From Cunninghamia lanceolata (lineage: Eukaryota; Streptophyta; Pinopsida; Cupressales; Cupressaceae): a stretch of DNA of 64,000 nt. This document shows, piece by piece, positions 1 to 10,935 of the stretch (position 1 is its first letter; every line of letters begins with the position of its first letter). Below the pieces are notes generated by a model. It did no database searches, was not told the DNA's origin, and saw only the letters and a program-made list of their open reading frames with translations. The translations under genes were made by a program, and so were the position numbers. The stretch covers positions 20,248,001 to 20,312,000 of the forward strand of contig BSBN01001250.1 in NCBI GenBank assembly GCA_027924645.1. Reading direction: 5' to 3'.

Positions 1-238
1 CGAAGTACACCTTTCTACCATCGTATTCTTCATACTTCAAAAACCAACCCCGATGTGAGGTCATGTGAAAAGATGGACTAGAGTCAATAAACCACACATC
101 CTCAGATGCATATGTTTCCAAGGTAGCGACAAACGCTTCTCCTTCATCCAGAGATGACTTGTCAGAATCTGAATCATAGTTCCTATTTTTCTTTTTCTCC
201 TCCTTGAACTCCTTGCAGAAGTGACCAAGTTTTCCACA
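1..238 (-). pseudogene. copia gag zinc knuckle and protease start (split relic)
   Basis: Read on the minus strand, this encodes a CCHC zinc knuckle (C-N-C-GKLGHFC type), an acidic and serine-rich linker, and the start of a Ty1/copia aspartic protease (WFIDS, then SFHMT, then WF and YDG-K-Y). It is the continuation of the gag at 7490-8199; the Sirevirus-like element at 244-7484 lies between the two halves, inside the first codons of the zinc knuckle. The protease catalytic motif reads DSS where the family has DSG, so the enzyme would be dead even without the insertion. The protein runs off the left edge of the window, so integrase and reverse transcriptase are not visible. Confidence 0.85.
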
Positions 239-243
239 GTTCC

Positions 244-1358
244 TGTTGGCAAGAGACACTATGTGGATTCATGAGTGTTGTCATTGATGGCAACAAAGTC
301 CATCCCACTCATCCGCAGTACATAGTATGTCTATACCGAAGTCAGATTGAAGAGTGTTTTGGTTCGGTGAACAAGAACAGAGCATGAAGCAAGGTTCGAC
401 AATCAGGTCTGAATCTCTTAGAGGAAGTATCTCAGCAAAGTGTGGACTTGGGGAAGTTAGTAGGAGTACCACGACTACTACATTCTAGAGATTGAGCCTC
501 CAGTGATGAAAGAGAGAAAAGATATGAGCATCTAAGTGTTGGGTTCCTGGCAGGTAGAGCAGACTGAGGAAGAACCAACCGACAGAGCATCAGACCTTAA
601 TCGGGATGAGAAATTGATGGTGGTAAAACTTTGTGAGGGATCATTCTTGGTTGGCCGACATGATTGATAACTTCTATATCTATGTTCTTGATACACATCA
701 CATAGTAAGCTTGGATTTAGACGACAGATCAGTGTTTTGGGAAAATCTTGAGTATTCCGGATGCCGACTAGAAAGATGTTGAGATCCTTGATGCAGATAT
801 ATATACCAGATAGATTTCGGTATGAAGGTGGGTGTGGTATGTGATAATGTGTGAAGAAAGGCAGAAATAGGTGTGGAAGTGATAATACAAGTTTGGTATG
901 TGACATAACAGCAACACTAAAGCAGAGGAAGAATGAAGTGCAGTAGATCAGTTTATTGAGCCTAACCGGAACTAAACCTCAGCATATGTGGATGCCTTTG
1001 ATCAGTTCAAACACCTGGTTACTTTCTTTATACCTTGTAGATAGTGAGTCTCTTATAGGCAGTGAGCCTCTTGTGAGCAGTGTGCTCAGGCAGTGAGCCC
1101 TAATTGGCAAGTGCCATTTTGTACTTCTATTCTTTTAACAGAGAATATAATCTTGGGTTAGTCACCCTGTGGTTTTTCCCTTAACAGGGTTTTCCACGTA
1201 AAAATCCTTGTGTTATGTGTGTTGATTTCTCTTCTGCTCTCATGTTCATGTATGCTCATATGTTTTGATACTGCACTAATTATTAAAGAAGAAAAGAAAG
1301 TTAAATAATTAAGATAACCGATTCACCCCCCTCTTAGTTATCCACCTTGTTTCCAATA
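244..1358 (+). repeat. 5' LTR of Sirevirus-like element
   Basis: This is a direct repeat of 6367-7484, about 1,115 bp. A TATATATA run near 797-804 is a plausible TATA box. The last bases before the primer-binding site are CCAATA, while the 3' copy ends CCAACA, a single transition. A region with tandem variants of an 'agtgagcctct' phrase lies at about 1045-1100. Confidence 0.9.
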
Positions 1359-1360
1359 AT

Positions 1361-1373
1361 TGGTATCAGAGCC
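1361..1373 (+). promoter_or_regulatory. primer-binding site, tRNA-iMet
   Basis: TGGTATCAGAGCC begins two bases after the 5' LTR and matches the initiator methionine tRNA 3' end used by most copia and many gypsy elements. It fixes the LTR end at 1358. Confidence 0.9.
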
Positions 1374-1423
1374 AAGTTCCTCCAAACAGAGCCTAACAGC
1401 TTGAGGAAGATCTGGGAATCTCA

Positions 1424-2584
1424 ATGGATATGTATGGTATGAGGGAACAACTTCAGTCTGCCCTAGATGATCTTGAGTAATCTCACTCTGAAGTCAATAA
1501 CCTGAGGGAAAGACTCAAACAAGCTGATGACTTCATAAATGAACTAAAAGAAAAACTGAGTATCTCTGTGAAAAAGGGAAAGGAACTTCTTCAACAATTA
1601 GCAAGTTAAAGTGAAGCCAATGATACTAATGAAGATCTGAATGAGAAAAACAAGTTATGTGAGAAGCTATCAAAAGAAGTCAATATGGTAAAACATGAAA
1701 TGGAATCAGGGGTTATGAAATTCACCCAAGAAATTGAAGAGAAAAGAAAAATGGAAGATAATCTAAGACAATCTCTTAAGGAGAAGTTAGAAGACTGCCA
1801 CAAAATGGATAGAATAATTAGGTATCTGGAATTTTATCTTGAAGAAGTTAGAGATAATGAAGAACAACTTGAAAATTAGATAGACACTCTTAAAAGGGAT
1901 CTTCAAACAACAAATGAATACAAAGAAAAATTCAAGATAAGCTCTGCTCAACCTGAAGTTCTTCTTGAAAGCCAAAAGAGGCTAGATGACAAGCATGGCT
2001 TGGGATATAAGAAAGGTGAAAGCTCTGGATCCGGTCAGAAGAACTCTGGATCATGAAATCCAAGGTACATGCCTAGAAGACCTCCGGTAAGAGAACCAAA
2101 TGCTCAAAGATATCCATCCTTCAATGGATACTGTCATAATTGCAATAAATTTGGTCATAAAGCAAATCAGTGCAGAAGAAGAATGAATCAGACTAATTCA
2201 TCCTTCTTTGGATAGTGTTTTAACTGCAAAAGGTATGGTCACAAATCTCATGAATGTAGAAATATGCAAATAAACAATTCATTCAATGGTAGATGCTTTG
2301 CATGCAATAGAATGGGACATATGGCTAATCAATGCAGATCAAGAGGATATCAGTCAAATATGCAAAGAAATATATCTTGCTACAATTGCAATAGATTCGG
2401 TCATATTGTCAAATTCTACAGAAGTAAGAATCAGGATAAAAGGGGTCCGGTGCATCATAATCAAAATCAAGACAAAGGAAAAGGAAAAGTGAATGTGGAT
2501 GAAATTCAAAGGGAGATGAACAAGATTGGTGAAGAGAAGTACATAAAATGTTGGGGATGGATCCGCACCAGAATCTGGTGCTGA
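1424..2584 (+). pseudogene. gag relic with coiled coil and four zinc knuckles
   Basis: One reading frame starts at the ATG at 1424, 51 bases past the primer-binding site, and carries nonsense codons at 1478, 1607, 1877, 2054 and 2213. The first 200 codons are rich in E, K, L and Q with heptad-like spacing, a coiled coil. A HGLGYKK-type stretch follows, as in plant copia gag proteins. Then come four CCHC knuckles at 2132-2173, 2216-2257, 2294-2335 and 2378-2419; the last has Y in place of its final C. The protein would bind and package element RNA. At least three of the five stops fit C-to-T changes (CAG, CAA or CGA). Gag identity rests on the knuckles and position. Confidence 0.75.
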
Positions 2585-3192
2585 TATTCCTTCCGAAAAC
2601 TAAATAGATGAGCTCTGGCTCAGGGGGAGTCACAAAAGAAAACAATTTCCCCCAGCCAGTCAATTGGTGCCTAAATTGGCACACAGAGTGTAGTGGATTG
2701 AAGAGTTCTCAAAGAGATATCTAAATAACCCTTGGTAGAAATTTAATAGATCCACAAGAAGGTTGAAGAGGCTAATCATCCAAAATTGATCCGGTTTGAT
2801 AGTCATTCGGTAAAAGTAGGATTCTCACGGTTAGATTCGGTATGATTCAAAATTGGAATACCTTGATCTGTGGATAAATAGGATGATTCAAGGAATGGAG
2901 ATACATTGTAAGTTATCATTCTAAGTGCATCTTAGTGATCCGGAAGGATCTCTCTCAGAACAAGGAGAACAAGGCAACCAGAATGACTTAAGTTGTGCAT
3001 TTATTGCAATATGGAATTAGGGTTTGTGCAGCTATAAAAGGGTTCTTTTGTTCATCATTTGCAGATTTGCATTCAAGAAGAAGAAAGAAAGAGCTCTGCA
3101 ACAAGATTGCTTCAACCCTCTCAAGGATCAACTGCAGAATTTGATTCAACCAGCGATCTTTTCAGCTCTTATCATGAACCCTAGAAGTGTAA
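2585..3192 (+). other. non-coding spacer, probable pol deletion scar
   Basis: No open frame with a recognisable domain is present between the gag relic and the downstream reading frame. A CAGGGGGAG polypurine phrase lies at about 2621-2629, like the ones just before the 3' LTR. The whole copia pol (protease, integrase, reverse transcriptase, RNase H) that belongs here is missing, so this is where it was probably lost. That is an inference from element organisation. Confidence 0.5.
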
Positions 3193-5772
3193 AAAGAAGA
3201 TGAATGGGTCCGATATGTTCTGAGCAGAATGCATGACAACTTCATGTGGTTGATGAGGCCATTTAAGATCACAAAAGATGCCATTAGGGCGGTAACTGGA
3301 TTGCACTCATCCGGTGGGTTGCCTGCTCTCAAATCAGTCAAAAACCAAACTGTAAGTGAGGCTACTGGATCAAAATTTGACAACAGGGAAATAAAAATAG
3401 AAGACATCATAGATTCAGATATCAAATTTGCCTCTATGATAATTGGTTACAAAATCTATCACTCCAACAAGGAGAATTCAGTATTTGGAACTGCTATATA
3501 TACTGCATATGAAATGCTAAGGAAAAATGCTGACTATGATCTTTGTGAGCTTCTCCTGAATCAACTGTTAGAGAATTTACAAAAAATAAAGAAGGATAAG
3601 AAGAATTCATTTAAGTACGGTGGCTTGATACTATGTCTATTCTTCTACTATATGAATGAGCTACCCAGAACTAGTGGCTAGATATGGCAAAATAATAGAC
3701 CTGTTGCCATACAAATCAGCGATTATATGTATGGGCTTGGTGATGCCAAGGCTCAAAGTACATCTCTCTAGGGATATTTCAAGAATTTCCAAGGTATGAT
3801 GCAGGCCAGAGAAAGAATTCCTTAGACATTAATTGAAAAATATAAAGATACAGTGTGTTTTATGGTAGACACTGATCAATGCCTAATGGAGGCAGTAGAA
3901 CCCAGAATAGTCTGGATTATGCCAATGGGCTATGAAGTAGATGAGAAAATCCTGGAGCTACATGTCCAACACTTGCTAAGCCAGCCCAAGGACCCTGAGG
4001 CAGAAAGGTTTGGAACCTTTCAAGAGTTGAGTGTAAAAATTCATGTTGAACTGAGACAGCCCGAGATCAAGAGAAAGGTGAGAAGGGAAGTAGAAGAAAT
4101 TGCCAAGAGATATGGGATATCAAAGGAGGCAGTTGATGCTAACAGAGAGAAAATAGAAAGAGTAGAGAAAGAGAGACAAGAAGGAGAAAAAGAAAGTGAT
4201 CTAGTGCAAGCCCCCTCTCGGACTAGATCCTCCAAGAGCTCTGCACCTGCCACTTCTAAGAGCACAAAAGCCTCAAAACTAGAAGCAAAGACATCCAGAA
4301 AAGGAGAGAAGAGAACAATGACAAAGGCCACAAGGTCATACATAAGTCAAAAGGATGATGAAGAGACAGAGACTGATGAGGAGGTCAAGAAAATGAAGAA
4401 GAAGAAGAAAACATCCGGTGAATCATGTACCGGTCAAAACAAGGAAGAAAAGGCAGAAGAATTTGTTGAAAGGCCTACTCTCTACATTGAAGATGTCATC
4501 AAATCAGTCACTATGAATGGGAACCTGCAACCAATGACTAAATTTTATGATGAATATAGTGAAGTTGACCAGAAGATCTTGCAAGATGCTACAGTAAGAT
4601 ATCTAAACATCTATAATAAAGCATTCATTGAAATCATACCTCTAATTCCCAAAAGCCTAGAGAAGGAACTTGAAATGAGAAAAGACAATGCTAAGGCAAA
4701 GGATCTGGAGATCTGGGAACAAATAGCTGTTCAGCTCTATCCTTCCATCACTCCAAAACAAATGGACATGATCTTCAAGGATTGCAAGGATGAGTTCCGG
4801 AGCAAAGCCAGAATGAACCAGCTTATGCTTGGATAGACTGATAGGGTGGCAAAAGAAACTGAAGACATCCTCCAGAATGCCTTAATGAGATTCAATCTCC
4901 CTATTATAGAGGACATAAATGAAGAACCCTCTACCATGGACGTTGAGGGATTAAGTAGTTCAAAAGAAGAAACTTCTAAGAAAAATGTAGAAAGGCAAAA
5001 AGAGATGGATGAAGAAAAGACTAAGGACTTGGATTCCTTTATTCTGGAAGAGGAAGCCCATGAAGAAGTTAACATCTCTCTTCTGGATCCCCCTGCAGAC
5101 TCTGAAATTGAAGGAGAAGGAAGAAAAGAGGAGAAACTTAGTCAAGAAGAGGTAAAGGGAAGAAAAGAAGATCAAACAGAGAAGATTCCAGATGACAATT
5201 CTAAGGTGGAAAAACGAAAGAAGATTTAGTCTCCGGCAAGAGACATTGCTGAGGCAGTAAAGAACTTCTTGAACAAAGAAATGTTAGAGATAGATGAACC
5301 ATAATTATTCCAAGTACCACTCAATTTTGATTCTCTCTCTCCAGTACAGACAATGAAGATAACATCTTTTGCTCAAGCTAAAGCAAAAGAAAAAATTCTG
5401 AAGTCTCACATGGAAGACTGTGAGCTGATTAAGATTGCATCCGATGTACTAGAAAAGATCATGCCATCCTTTCAGAAGGATCTTACAACCTCTTCATCTG
5501 GTAATCTAAAATCTCTTGTCAATTCTGTTAGCACACATTTTGATTCTTTGGAGAAATCAGCAGAAGAGAAAGTCCAAAAAGAGTTTTTAGGTAAGAGATT
5601 CTCTGAAGTACAGGGACTCATAGCAAATGATAGGAGAAATCTAGATATTGGGATAAAGAGCCTAGAAAATGCTCTTAAAGATGGCGGAGAAATATACAAA
5701 TTTTGTCTATCTTGGTCCACAGTGACAACAACATTGCCAAGAATGTGGAAGAACAAGAGGGTAAATTGTTAA
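3193..5772 (+). pseudogene. long unrecognised ORF in the env-like position
   Basis: A single frame of about 860 codons is broken by six stops (3679, 3772, 3826, 4834, 5227 and 5302). The first about 160 residues look globular, with aromatic and hydrophobic stretches (FMWLM, GLILCLFFYYM). The middle (about 4060-4450) is highly charged, with K/E-rich coiled coil and S/T/K-rich low complexity. Next come a globular part with a PTLYIEDVIKSVTMNG segment, another acidic coiled coil, and a final helical section. No retroviral enzyme motif is present. In Sireviruses an envelope-like ORF of unknown function sits between pol and the 3' LTR, and this ORF occupies that place. I do not recognise the family, and a captured host gene cannot be excluded. 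Confidence 0.55.
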
Positions 5773-6202
5773 GTTTATCTCAAAATTTTGATCCTCTCAC
5801 CTCATCCATAATGAATCAAGAATGCCAGGCTATTGCCACTATGAATCAGATAAAGAGGCTTGAGAAGGAGAAGAAGAATAGAATAAGCAGAATGAGTGAA
5901 CTATGAGGGATAATTATCCCTAAGTTAGAGGTAATGCATGAGGCTCTAACTGATGCTCAGACTACAACCTGGACCAGTGATTCGGTAGACTTAAAAAGGG
6001 CAGAAGCTTTTGCATTTTTGTTGAGTGGCCACATTTCAATTTTGGACAGGATGAAGCAGAGTTGGGCAACAGAATTTGTCTAGTTGAAAACCACTTTTGC
6101 GGATATACTTAAGCATATGTAAGTATAACTTGTATATATACTTATGCGGCTATGTATAGGCTGATTTTTGGAAATTTTGGTGTGCGCATTCTACCCTTTG
6201 CC

Positions 6203-6366
6203 ATTGATGTCAAAGGGGGAGTGAGGAGTAGTGAAAAATTTAGAATCCAGCTAAGGGGGAGCTCCAGTAAAAGTGTACATAAGATAGAGCATTAGTCAAG
6301 GGGGAGTTTGTTATAACACTTAGTCATTTTTCACTAAGTGTTGCCATCAATGCCAAAGGGGGAGAT
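6203..6366 (+). promoter_or_regulatory. multiple polypurine tracts and hairpin before the 3' LTR
   Basis: AAGGGGGAG-type tracts occur at 6212-6221, 6253-6261, 6298-6306 and 6355-6365, the last one abutting the 3' LTR and therefore the likely plus-strand primer. A perfect 10-bp hairpin (arms AACACTTAGT and ACTAAGTGTT, 8-base loop) lies at 6315-6342. A 14-bp stem, TGTTGCCATCAATG at 6339-6352, pairs with its complement at 6405-6418 inside the LTR. Multiplied polypurine tracts and palindromes here are described Sirevirus hallmarks. Confidence 0.8.
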
Positions 6367-7484
6367 TGTTGGCAAGAGACACTATGTGGCTTCATGAGTG
6401 TTGTCATTGATGGCAACAAAGTCCATCCCACTCATTTGCAACACATAGTATGTTTATACTGGAAGTCAGATTGAAGAGTGTTTTGGTCCGGTGAACAAGA
6501 ATAGAGCATGCAGCAAGGTCTGACAATCAGGTCTGGATCTCTCAGAGGAAGTATCTCAGCAAAGTGTGAACTTGGGGAAGTCAATAGGAGTACCATGACT
6601 ACTACATTCTAGAGATTGAGCCTCCAGTGATGAAAGAGAGAAAAGATATGAACATCTAAGTGTTGGGTTCCTCACAGGCAGAGCAGACTGAGGAAGAACC
6701 AACCGACAGAGCATCAGACCTTAATCTGGATGAGAAATTGATGGTGATAAAACTTTGTGAGGGATCATTCTTGGTTGGCCAACATGATTGATGACTTCTA
6801 TATCTATGTTCTTGATACACATCACATAGTAAGCTTGGATTCAGCCAACAGATCAGTGTTTTGGGAAAATCTTGAGTATTCCGGATGCCGACTAGAAAGA
6901 TGTTGAGATCCTTGATGTGGATATATATATACCAGATAGATTTCAGTATGAAGGTGGGTGTGGTATGTGATAATGTGTGAAGAAAGGTAGAAATAGGTGT
7001 GGAAGAGATAATACAAGTCTAGTACGTGACAGAACAACAACACTAAAGCAGAGGAAGAATGAAGTGTAGTAGATCAGTTTATTGAGCCTAACTGGAATAG
7101 AACCTCAACATATGTGGATGCCTCTGATCAGTTCAAACACCTGGTTACTTTCTTTATACCTTGTAGACAGTGAGTCTCTTGTAGGCAGTGAGCCTCTTGT
7201 GAGCAGTGTGCTCGGGCAGTGAGCCCTAATTGGCAAGTGCCATTTTGTACTTCTATTCTTTTAATAGAGAATACAATCTTGGGTTAGTCACCCTGTGGTT
7301 TTTCCCTTAATAGGGTTTTCCACGTAAAAATTCTTGTGTTATGTGTGTTGATTTCTCTTCCGCTCTCATGTTCATGTATGCTAATATGTTTTGATACTGC
7401 ACTAATTTTTAAAGAAGAAAAGAAAGTTAAATAATTAAGATAACTGATTCACCCCCCTCTTAGTTATCCACCTTGTTTCCAACA
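6367..7484 (+). repeat. 3' LTR of Sirevirus-like element
   Basis: This is the direct repeat of 244-1358, 1,118 bp, starting TGTTGG and ending CCAACA, followed by the target duplication GTTCC at 7485-7489. Scattered substitutions against the 5' copy (for example near 6384 and 6437) show age. Confidence 0.9.
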
Positions 7485-7489
7485 GTTCC

Positions 7490-8199
7490 AACACAGGGAC
7501 TTAGAATTTCTAGGAGACTTAGATCTCCCACAAGATTTGGATCTTCCTTTTTATTCCTTTTTCTTCCTTCTTATTTTTTTTCTTTCCTTTCTCTTTAGAT
7601 CTACCACAAACCACAAGAGCCTCCTTAGCCAATTCAGAAGACTTTCTCCGCATCTCTTCAGAGAACAATGAAGAAACCACTTCATCCATCTTGAAGGTGG
7701 TAGTGGTACTCCCAATGGCCATAAAAAGGTGATCCCACAAATTTGGTAAGGAACACAGTAATGTCATACATCGATCCTCCTCCTCCATCTTCACACCAAC
7801 AGAGGTCAACTGGGCAACAAGCATATTGAATGTATTCAGGTGATCAGTGACAGATCCTCCATCTTCCATCCTTAGAGAATACAATTTATTTCACAGGAAT
7901 AACTTGTTCACTAGGGATTTAGCCTGATAAACATCTCCAAGTTTCTTCCAAAGATCCTTTGCAGTCTTCTCTTCAGGGATATTTAGGAGTATTGAATCAA
8001 CCAAATAGAGTCTTATCAGACCCTTAGCCTTCTGATCCATCAGATCTCAATCTTCTTGTTTCATGCCCGATGGCATGGTTCTAGATACTACAAGCCATAT
8101 ATCTCTATCCACCAATAAGTCCTCCATATTGAGTCTCCACAACTCAAAGTTGCCTCCATTGAACTTCTCTATATCAAACCTCCCAGATGTGCTCGCCAT
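7490..8199 (-). pseudogene. copia gag (N-terminal part of the split relic)
   Basis: On the minus strand, an ATG at 8199 starts a Tork/Tnt1-like copia gag: a FDIEKFNGGNFELW N-terminus, MEDLLVDRDIWLVV, then the central gag helices (MEDGGSVTDHLNTFNMLVAQL, an EEEDRCMTLLCSLP core) and a basic K-rich stretch before the zinc knuckle. One in-frame TGA occurs at about 8050, where family members have W. The frame enters the zinc knuckle and is cut at 7490 by the insertion; it resumes at 238. Gag forms the virus-like particle in the cytoplasm. The start is chosen because it directly precedes the conserved N-terminus and lies about 100 bases from the primer-binding site. Confidence 0.85.
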
Positions 8200-8304
8200 C
8201 TCCTTCCTAGAACAAAGATTTCAAAATCCTCTGCATAAGCTCCCACTCAAACAAAGATTAGCTTATAAAGCCCTCTACCCAACAACTAGAACCAAAGGTG
8301 ATTA

Positions 8305-8317
8305 GGCTCTGATACCA
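8305..8317 (-). promoter_or_regulatory. primer-binding site, tRNA-iMet (minus strand)
   Basis: GGCTCTGATACCA on the plus strand is the complement of the iMet primer-binding site. It belongs to the minus-strand copia element whose gag starts at 8199, and sets the end of that element's 5' LTR at 8320. Confidence 0.85.
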
Positions 8318-8319
8318 AT

Positions 8320-9615
8320 TGAAAGGAAGCAAAGTATGTAGAAAATGCTTCCTACACTGATCTACTGAGGAAAGATTTATGCAAATTTTAATTTTTACAA
8401 TTACAGATTAAGATGCACACTAACAGAAAGATAATAACAACTTCCAAATGCAAAACTCACAACACAAGATATACATGGGGAAAACCCTTTCAGGTAAAAA
8501 ACCCCACACTCCAAAGCCACCCAATATATTATTCAGGAATCAAGAAGATTACAATATATTTGTAGAGCAAGCTTTCATAGAAGTATAACCAACCAGAGAT
8601 CCAGGAGGTAGCTCAATATCTATAAGACTCTTACTGACAACCTCCATCTCAAGCTCCTGATATATAGGAGATACAATACAGTAAACTGTCAACAGTAATT
8701 ACAAAACCATGAGTCAAAACCACCCAAAAGTGGTGCCCAAATTATCTCCAATCAAAGATGCCTTGTGATGTGCTAAATCACACAACACATGTAACTCTCC
8801 CCTTTATAGCTCTTTTGAGTGTCCAACTCGTCTTTACATTTCCTAAAAATAGGAGGTCTAATTTTCGAAGGTCATAACTTTTGATTCGGGTGTCCGATTG
8901 ACGAACCATTTGATGCATCAGAAAGCTCATGAAGATAACATTTTTACATTTCCCAACAATAGGAGCTTTAACTTCTGAAGGTCATAACTTTTGATCCGGG
9001 TGCCTGATTGACGAACCATTTAATGTGTCGAAAAGCTCTTGAAGAGATCTATCAATCTATAACCCACTTCATTAGTTATGAAAAATTTTAGGGCATTTAG
9101 GGACCTCTAAGTGTCTCAAAATTGAGTTCAAATTTTTTTTGGCAATTTCAAAAAAAATAAAAAATCTTGTGATCCAATATGATCTTGAGTTGAAACCCAG
9201 CTGAGATGTTTACTTACCAGTTCTACACCTTTTGGGAAAAATTTCAAATCAATCCGAGGTCAAATGTAGAGTTACTAAAAATAGTAAGTCCCACCATTTT
9301 TATCCCATTTGGAAACTTTGGAAGTTCTAAACCATCCTTCAAGATAAAGGGTATTCAAAAAGACCAAAAACTAGGAAGAATAGTAATCTTTTGTATTTGC
9401 AAGGTTGAGCACTTTTCCTAACATAACCTTCCTATGCATAAAATAGTGGCAAAAAGTGTTTCATTCTATGATAGACTTGGGCCTATGGTCAAGCATTCTA
9501 ATGGAAAAACCTACATTAAAGATCAAGCTATGGTACTTACAATGTAAAAATGGAGCTTGGTATGGGTTTGTCCAAATCATTTAGCTCCACTAGAGCCTCA
9601 TGAAATGGTACTTTC

Positions 9616-9616
<1 letters not shown>
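8320..9616 (-). repeat. 5' LTR of minus-strand copia relic (outer end uncertain)
   Basis: The LTR begins (plus orientation) TGAAAGG at 8320, two bases beyond the primer-binding site. A GGGTTTTTTACCTGAAAGGG-type phrase on the minus strand at about 8480-8506 is typical of the transcribed part of plant copia LTRs. The U3 end is not defined: no convincing CA end and no target duplication were found, so the right boundary given is simply where the GA microsatellite starts. Confidence 0.5.
8834..9052. repeat. two tandem copies of a 108-bp unit
   Basis: Two diverged copies each contain 'aaggtcataacttttgat' followed by a '(g/c)gattgacgaaccattt' phrase; one starts at about 8834 and the next at about 8942. 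The unit lies inside the probable U3 of the minus-strand copia LTR. A similar 'aataacttttgactccga' phrase occurs near 63,910 in another LTR. Confidence 0.7.

Positions 9617-9698
<82 letters not shown>
9617..9698. repeat. (GA)41 microsatellite
   Basis: An uninterrupted GA dinucleotide run of 82 bp. It is followed by a sequence that recurs, diverged, after the GA-rich stretch near 10,660. Confidence 0.97.
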
Positions 9699-9702
<4 letters not shown>

Positions 9703-9812
9703 AATTAGTTATTTCATACCAATAATCTAAAGATGACATGTGTCCATTGGGAACTACAATTATAGGAACACATCATTTGCTTAAGGACCTAATAATTCAC
9801 ATTTAAGAGATT
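9699..9812. repeat. diverged direct repeat, copy 1
   Basis: The segment containing 'caataatctaaagatga' through 'taattcacatttaag' recurs at about 10,663-10,772 with 'caacaatctaaagatga' through 'taattcacctttaag'. Both copies directly follow GA-rich DNA, which suggests a local segmental duplication or two copies of an anonymous repeat. Confidence 0.6.
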
Positions 9813-10551
9813 TAATGTACCCATTGTGAACTAAAGTGTAGCTATCTCTAACAATATCAACATCCCATCTCCAAGTTTCATTGATTCATACGGCATGACC
9901 AATACAATTAAAAATAATGCCGCTTATTGAAATGGCTCAAAAATGAACATTTGTAGCATCTTAGAAGTCCAACAACTAGAAATAATGCTTCACACTAGCT
10001 ATTGTTCAAGTCTCCCCTCGTTTCATCACCATCCCAGTATCAAATGATCAATGTTTTCAAGTATTCTATTGGAGTAAGCTGCCGCTATACCAGCCATTTA
10101 GAAACATTCACAATGATATTGGTTCACTAAAGCAAGATATTATAACCCATTGGGAAAGAATTTTAAACAACTACCATCCATAGAATTTGCACTGTACATC
10201 TCTAGATCCATTGAAAGACATTGATGATGAAATTGCTTTTGACTAGGGACATGCAATTTTGTAAGAAGATAGTCCTAATGAATGGAAAGTCTTATCAAGT
10301 CTGTATCTAGGCCTGCCATTTCAACTAGATGGACTTGACATGCTTGGGAAACAAGAAGATGACCAGTAAAGGAAACTATCACTTGCAAATAATCGATGAA
10401 AACAAAAAAAAATTACTTGTATACATGTTGTCACTCACTACTATTCAAAAATAACTTTACTTGCATGCGTGTCAACATATTTAATTTACTCTCCTCACCA
10501 ACAACAAAATTTTATGCTCACTTCTCAAGAAAGAGTAGGAATGAAAGACAG
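9813..10551. other. no recognisable feature
   Basis: No coding potential, LTR signature or structured repeat was recognised in this stretch. Confidence 0.5.
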
Positions 10552-10935
10552 AGATAAGTGATATAGAGAAAAAGATAGAAAGATAAAAGAGAGAAAGAGA
10601 GAGAGAGTAGGAGTGAGAGAGAGAGAAAAGAGATATTGAAGGAAAGAGAAAAGATAGACTAAGTTTTGATTAGCCATTTCATTCCAACAATCTAAAGATG
10701 AAACATGTCTATGGGGAGCTACACTTAAGACATAATGACATTGACATAAGGACTTGATAATTCACCTTTAAGTCTTCTTCGGTGTAGAGATCTTAGAGAT
10801 AGGAAGTGTGTGAGAGAGAAGGGGGAGGGAGACAAATATAGAGAGATAAAGATAGATATATAGCTAGAGAGAGACAAAGAAATATATAGAGAGGTAGATA
10901 CCTAAAGAGATAAAGAGAAAGAGAGAGAAAGAGAG
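10552..10935. repeat. GA-rich low-complexity block with repeat copy 2
   Basis: Imperfect GA/GATA/GAAA runs lie at about 10,552-10,660 and 10,795-10,935 and flank the second copy of the direct repeat (about 10,663-10,772). Confidence 0.7.

Larger units (their letters stand above)
244..7484 (+). mobile_element. non-autonomous Sirevirus-like (Ty1/copia) LTR element
   Basis: This is a complete element of 7.24 kb bounded by two about 1.1-kb LTRs that start TGTTGG and end CCAACA (CCAATA in the 5' copy). The 5-bp target duplication GTTCC lies at 239-243 and 7485-7489. A tRNA-iMet primer-binding site follows the 5' LTR and a polypurine tract precedes the 3' LTR. Inside are a gag-like relic with four zinc knuckles and a long unrecognised reading frame. 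No protease, integrase, reverse transcriptase or RNase H is recognisable, so it must have moved using enzymes from another element. Repeated AAGGGGGAG tracts and a hairpin before the 3' LTR, with a coiled-coil gag, point to the Sirevirus group. The two LTRs differ at many positions, so it is not recent. Confidence 0.85.

Noticed and set aside
3193..5772. Host gene captured by a retrotransposon
   Set aside because: No introns-removed host match recognised and no poly-A trace; kept as unknown element ORF, with capture left as a possibility.
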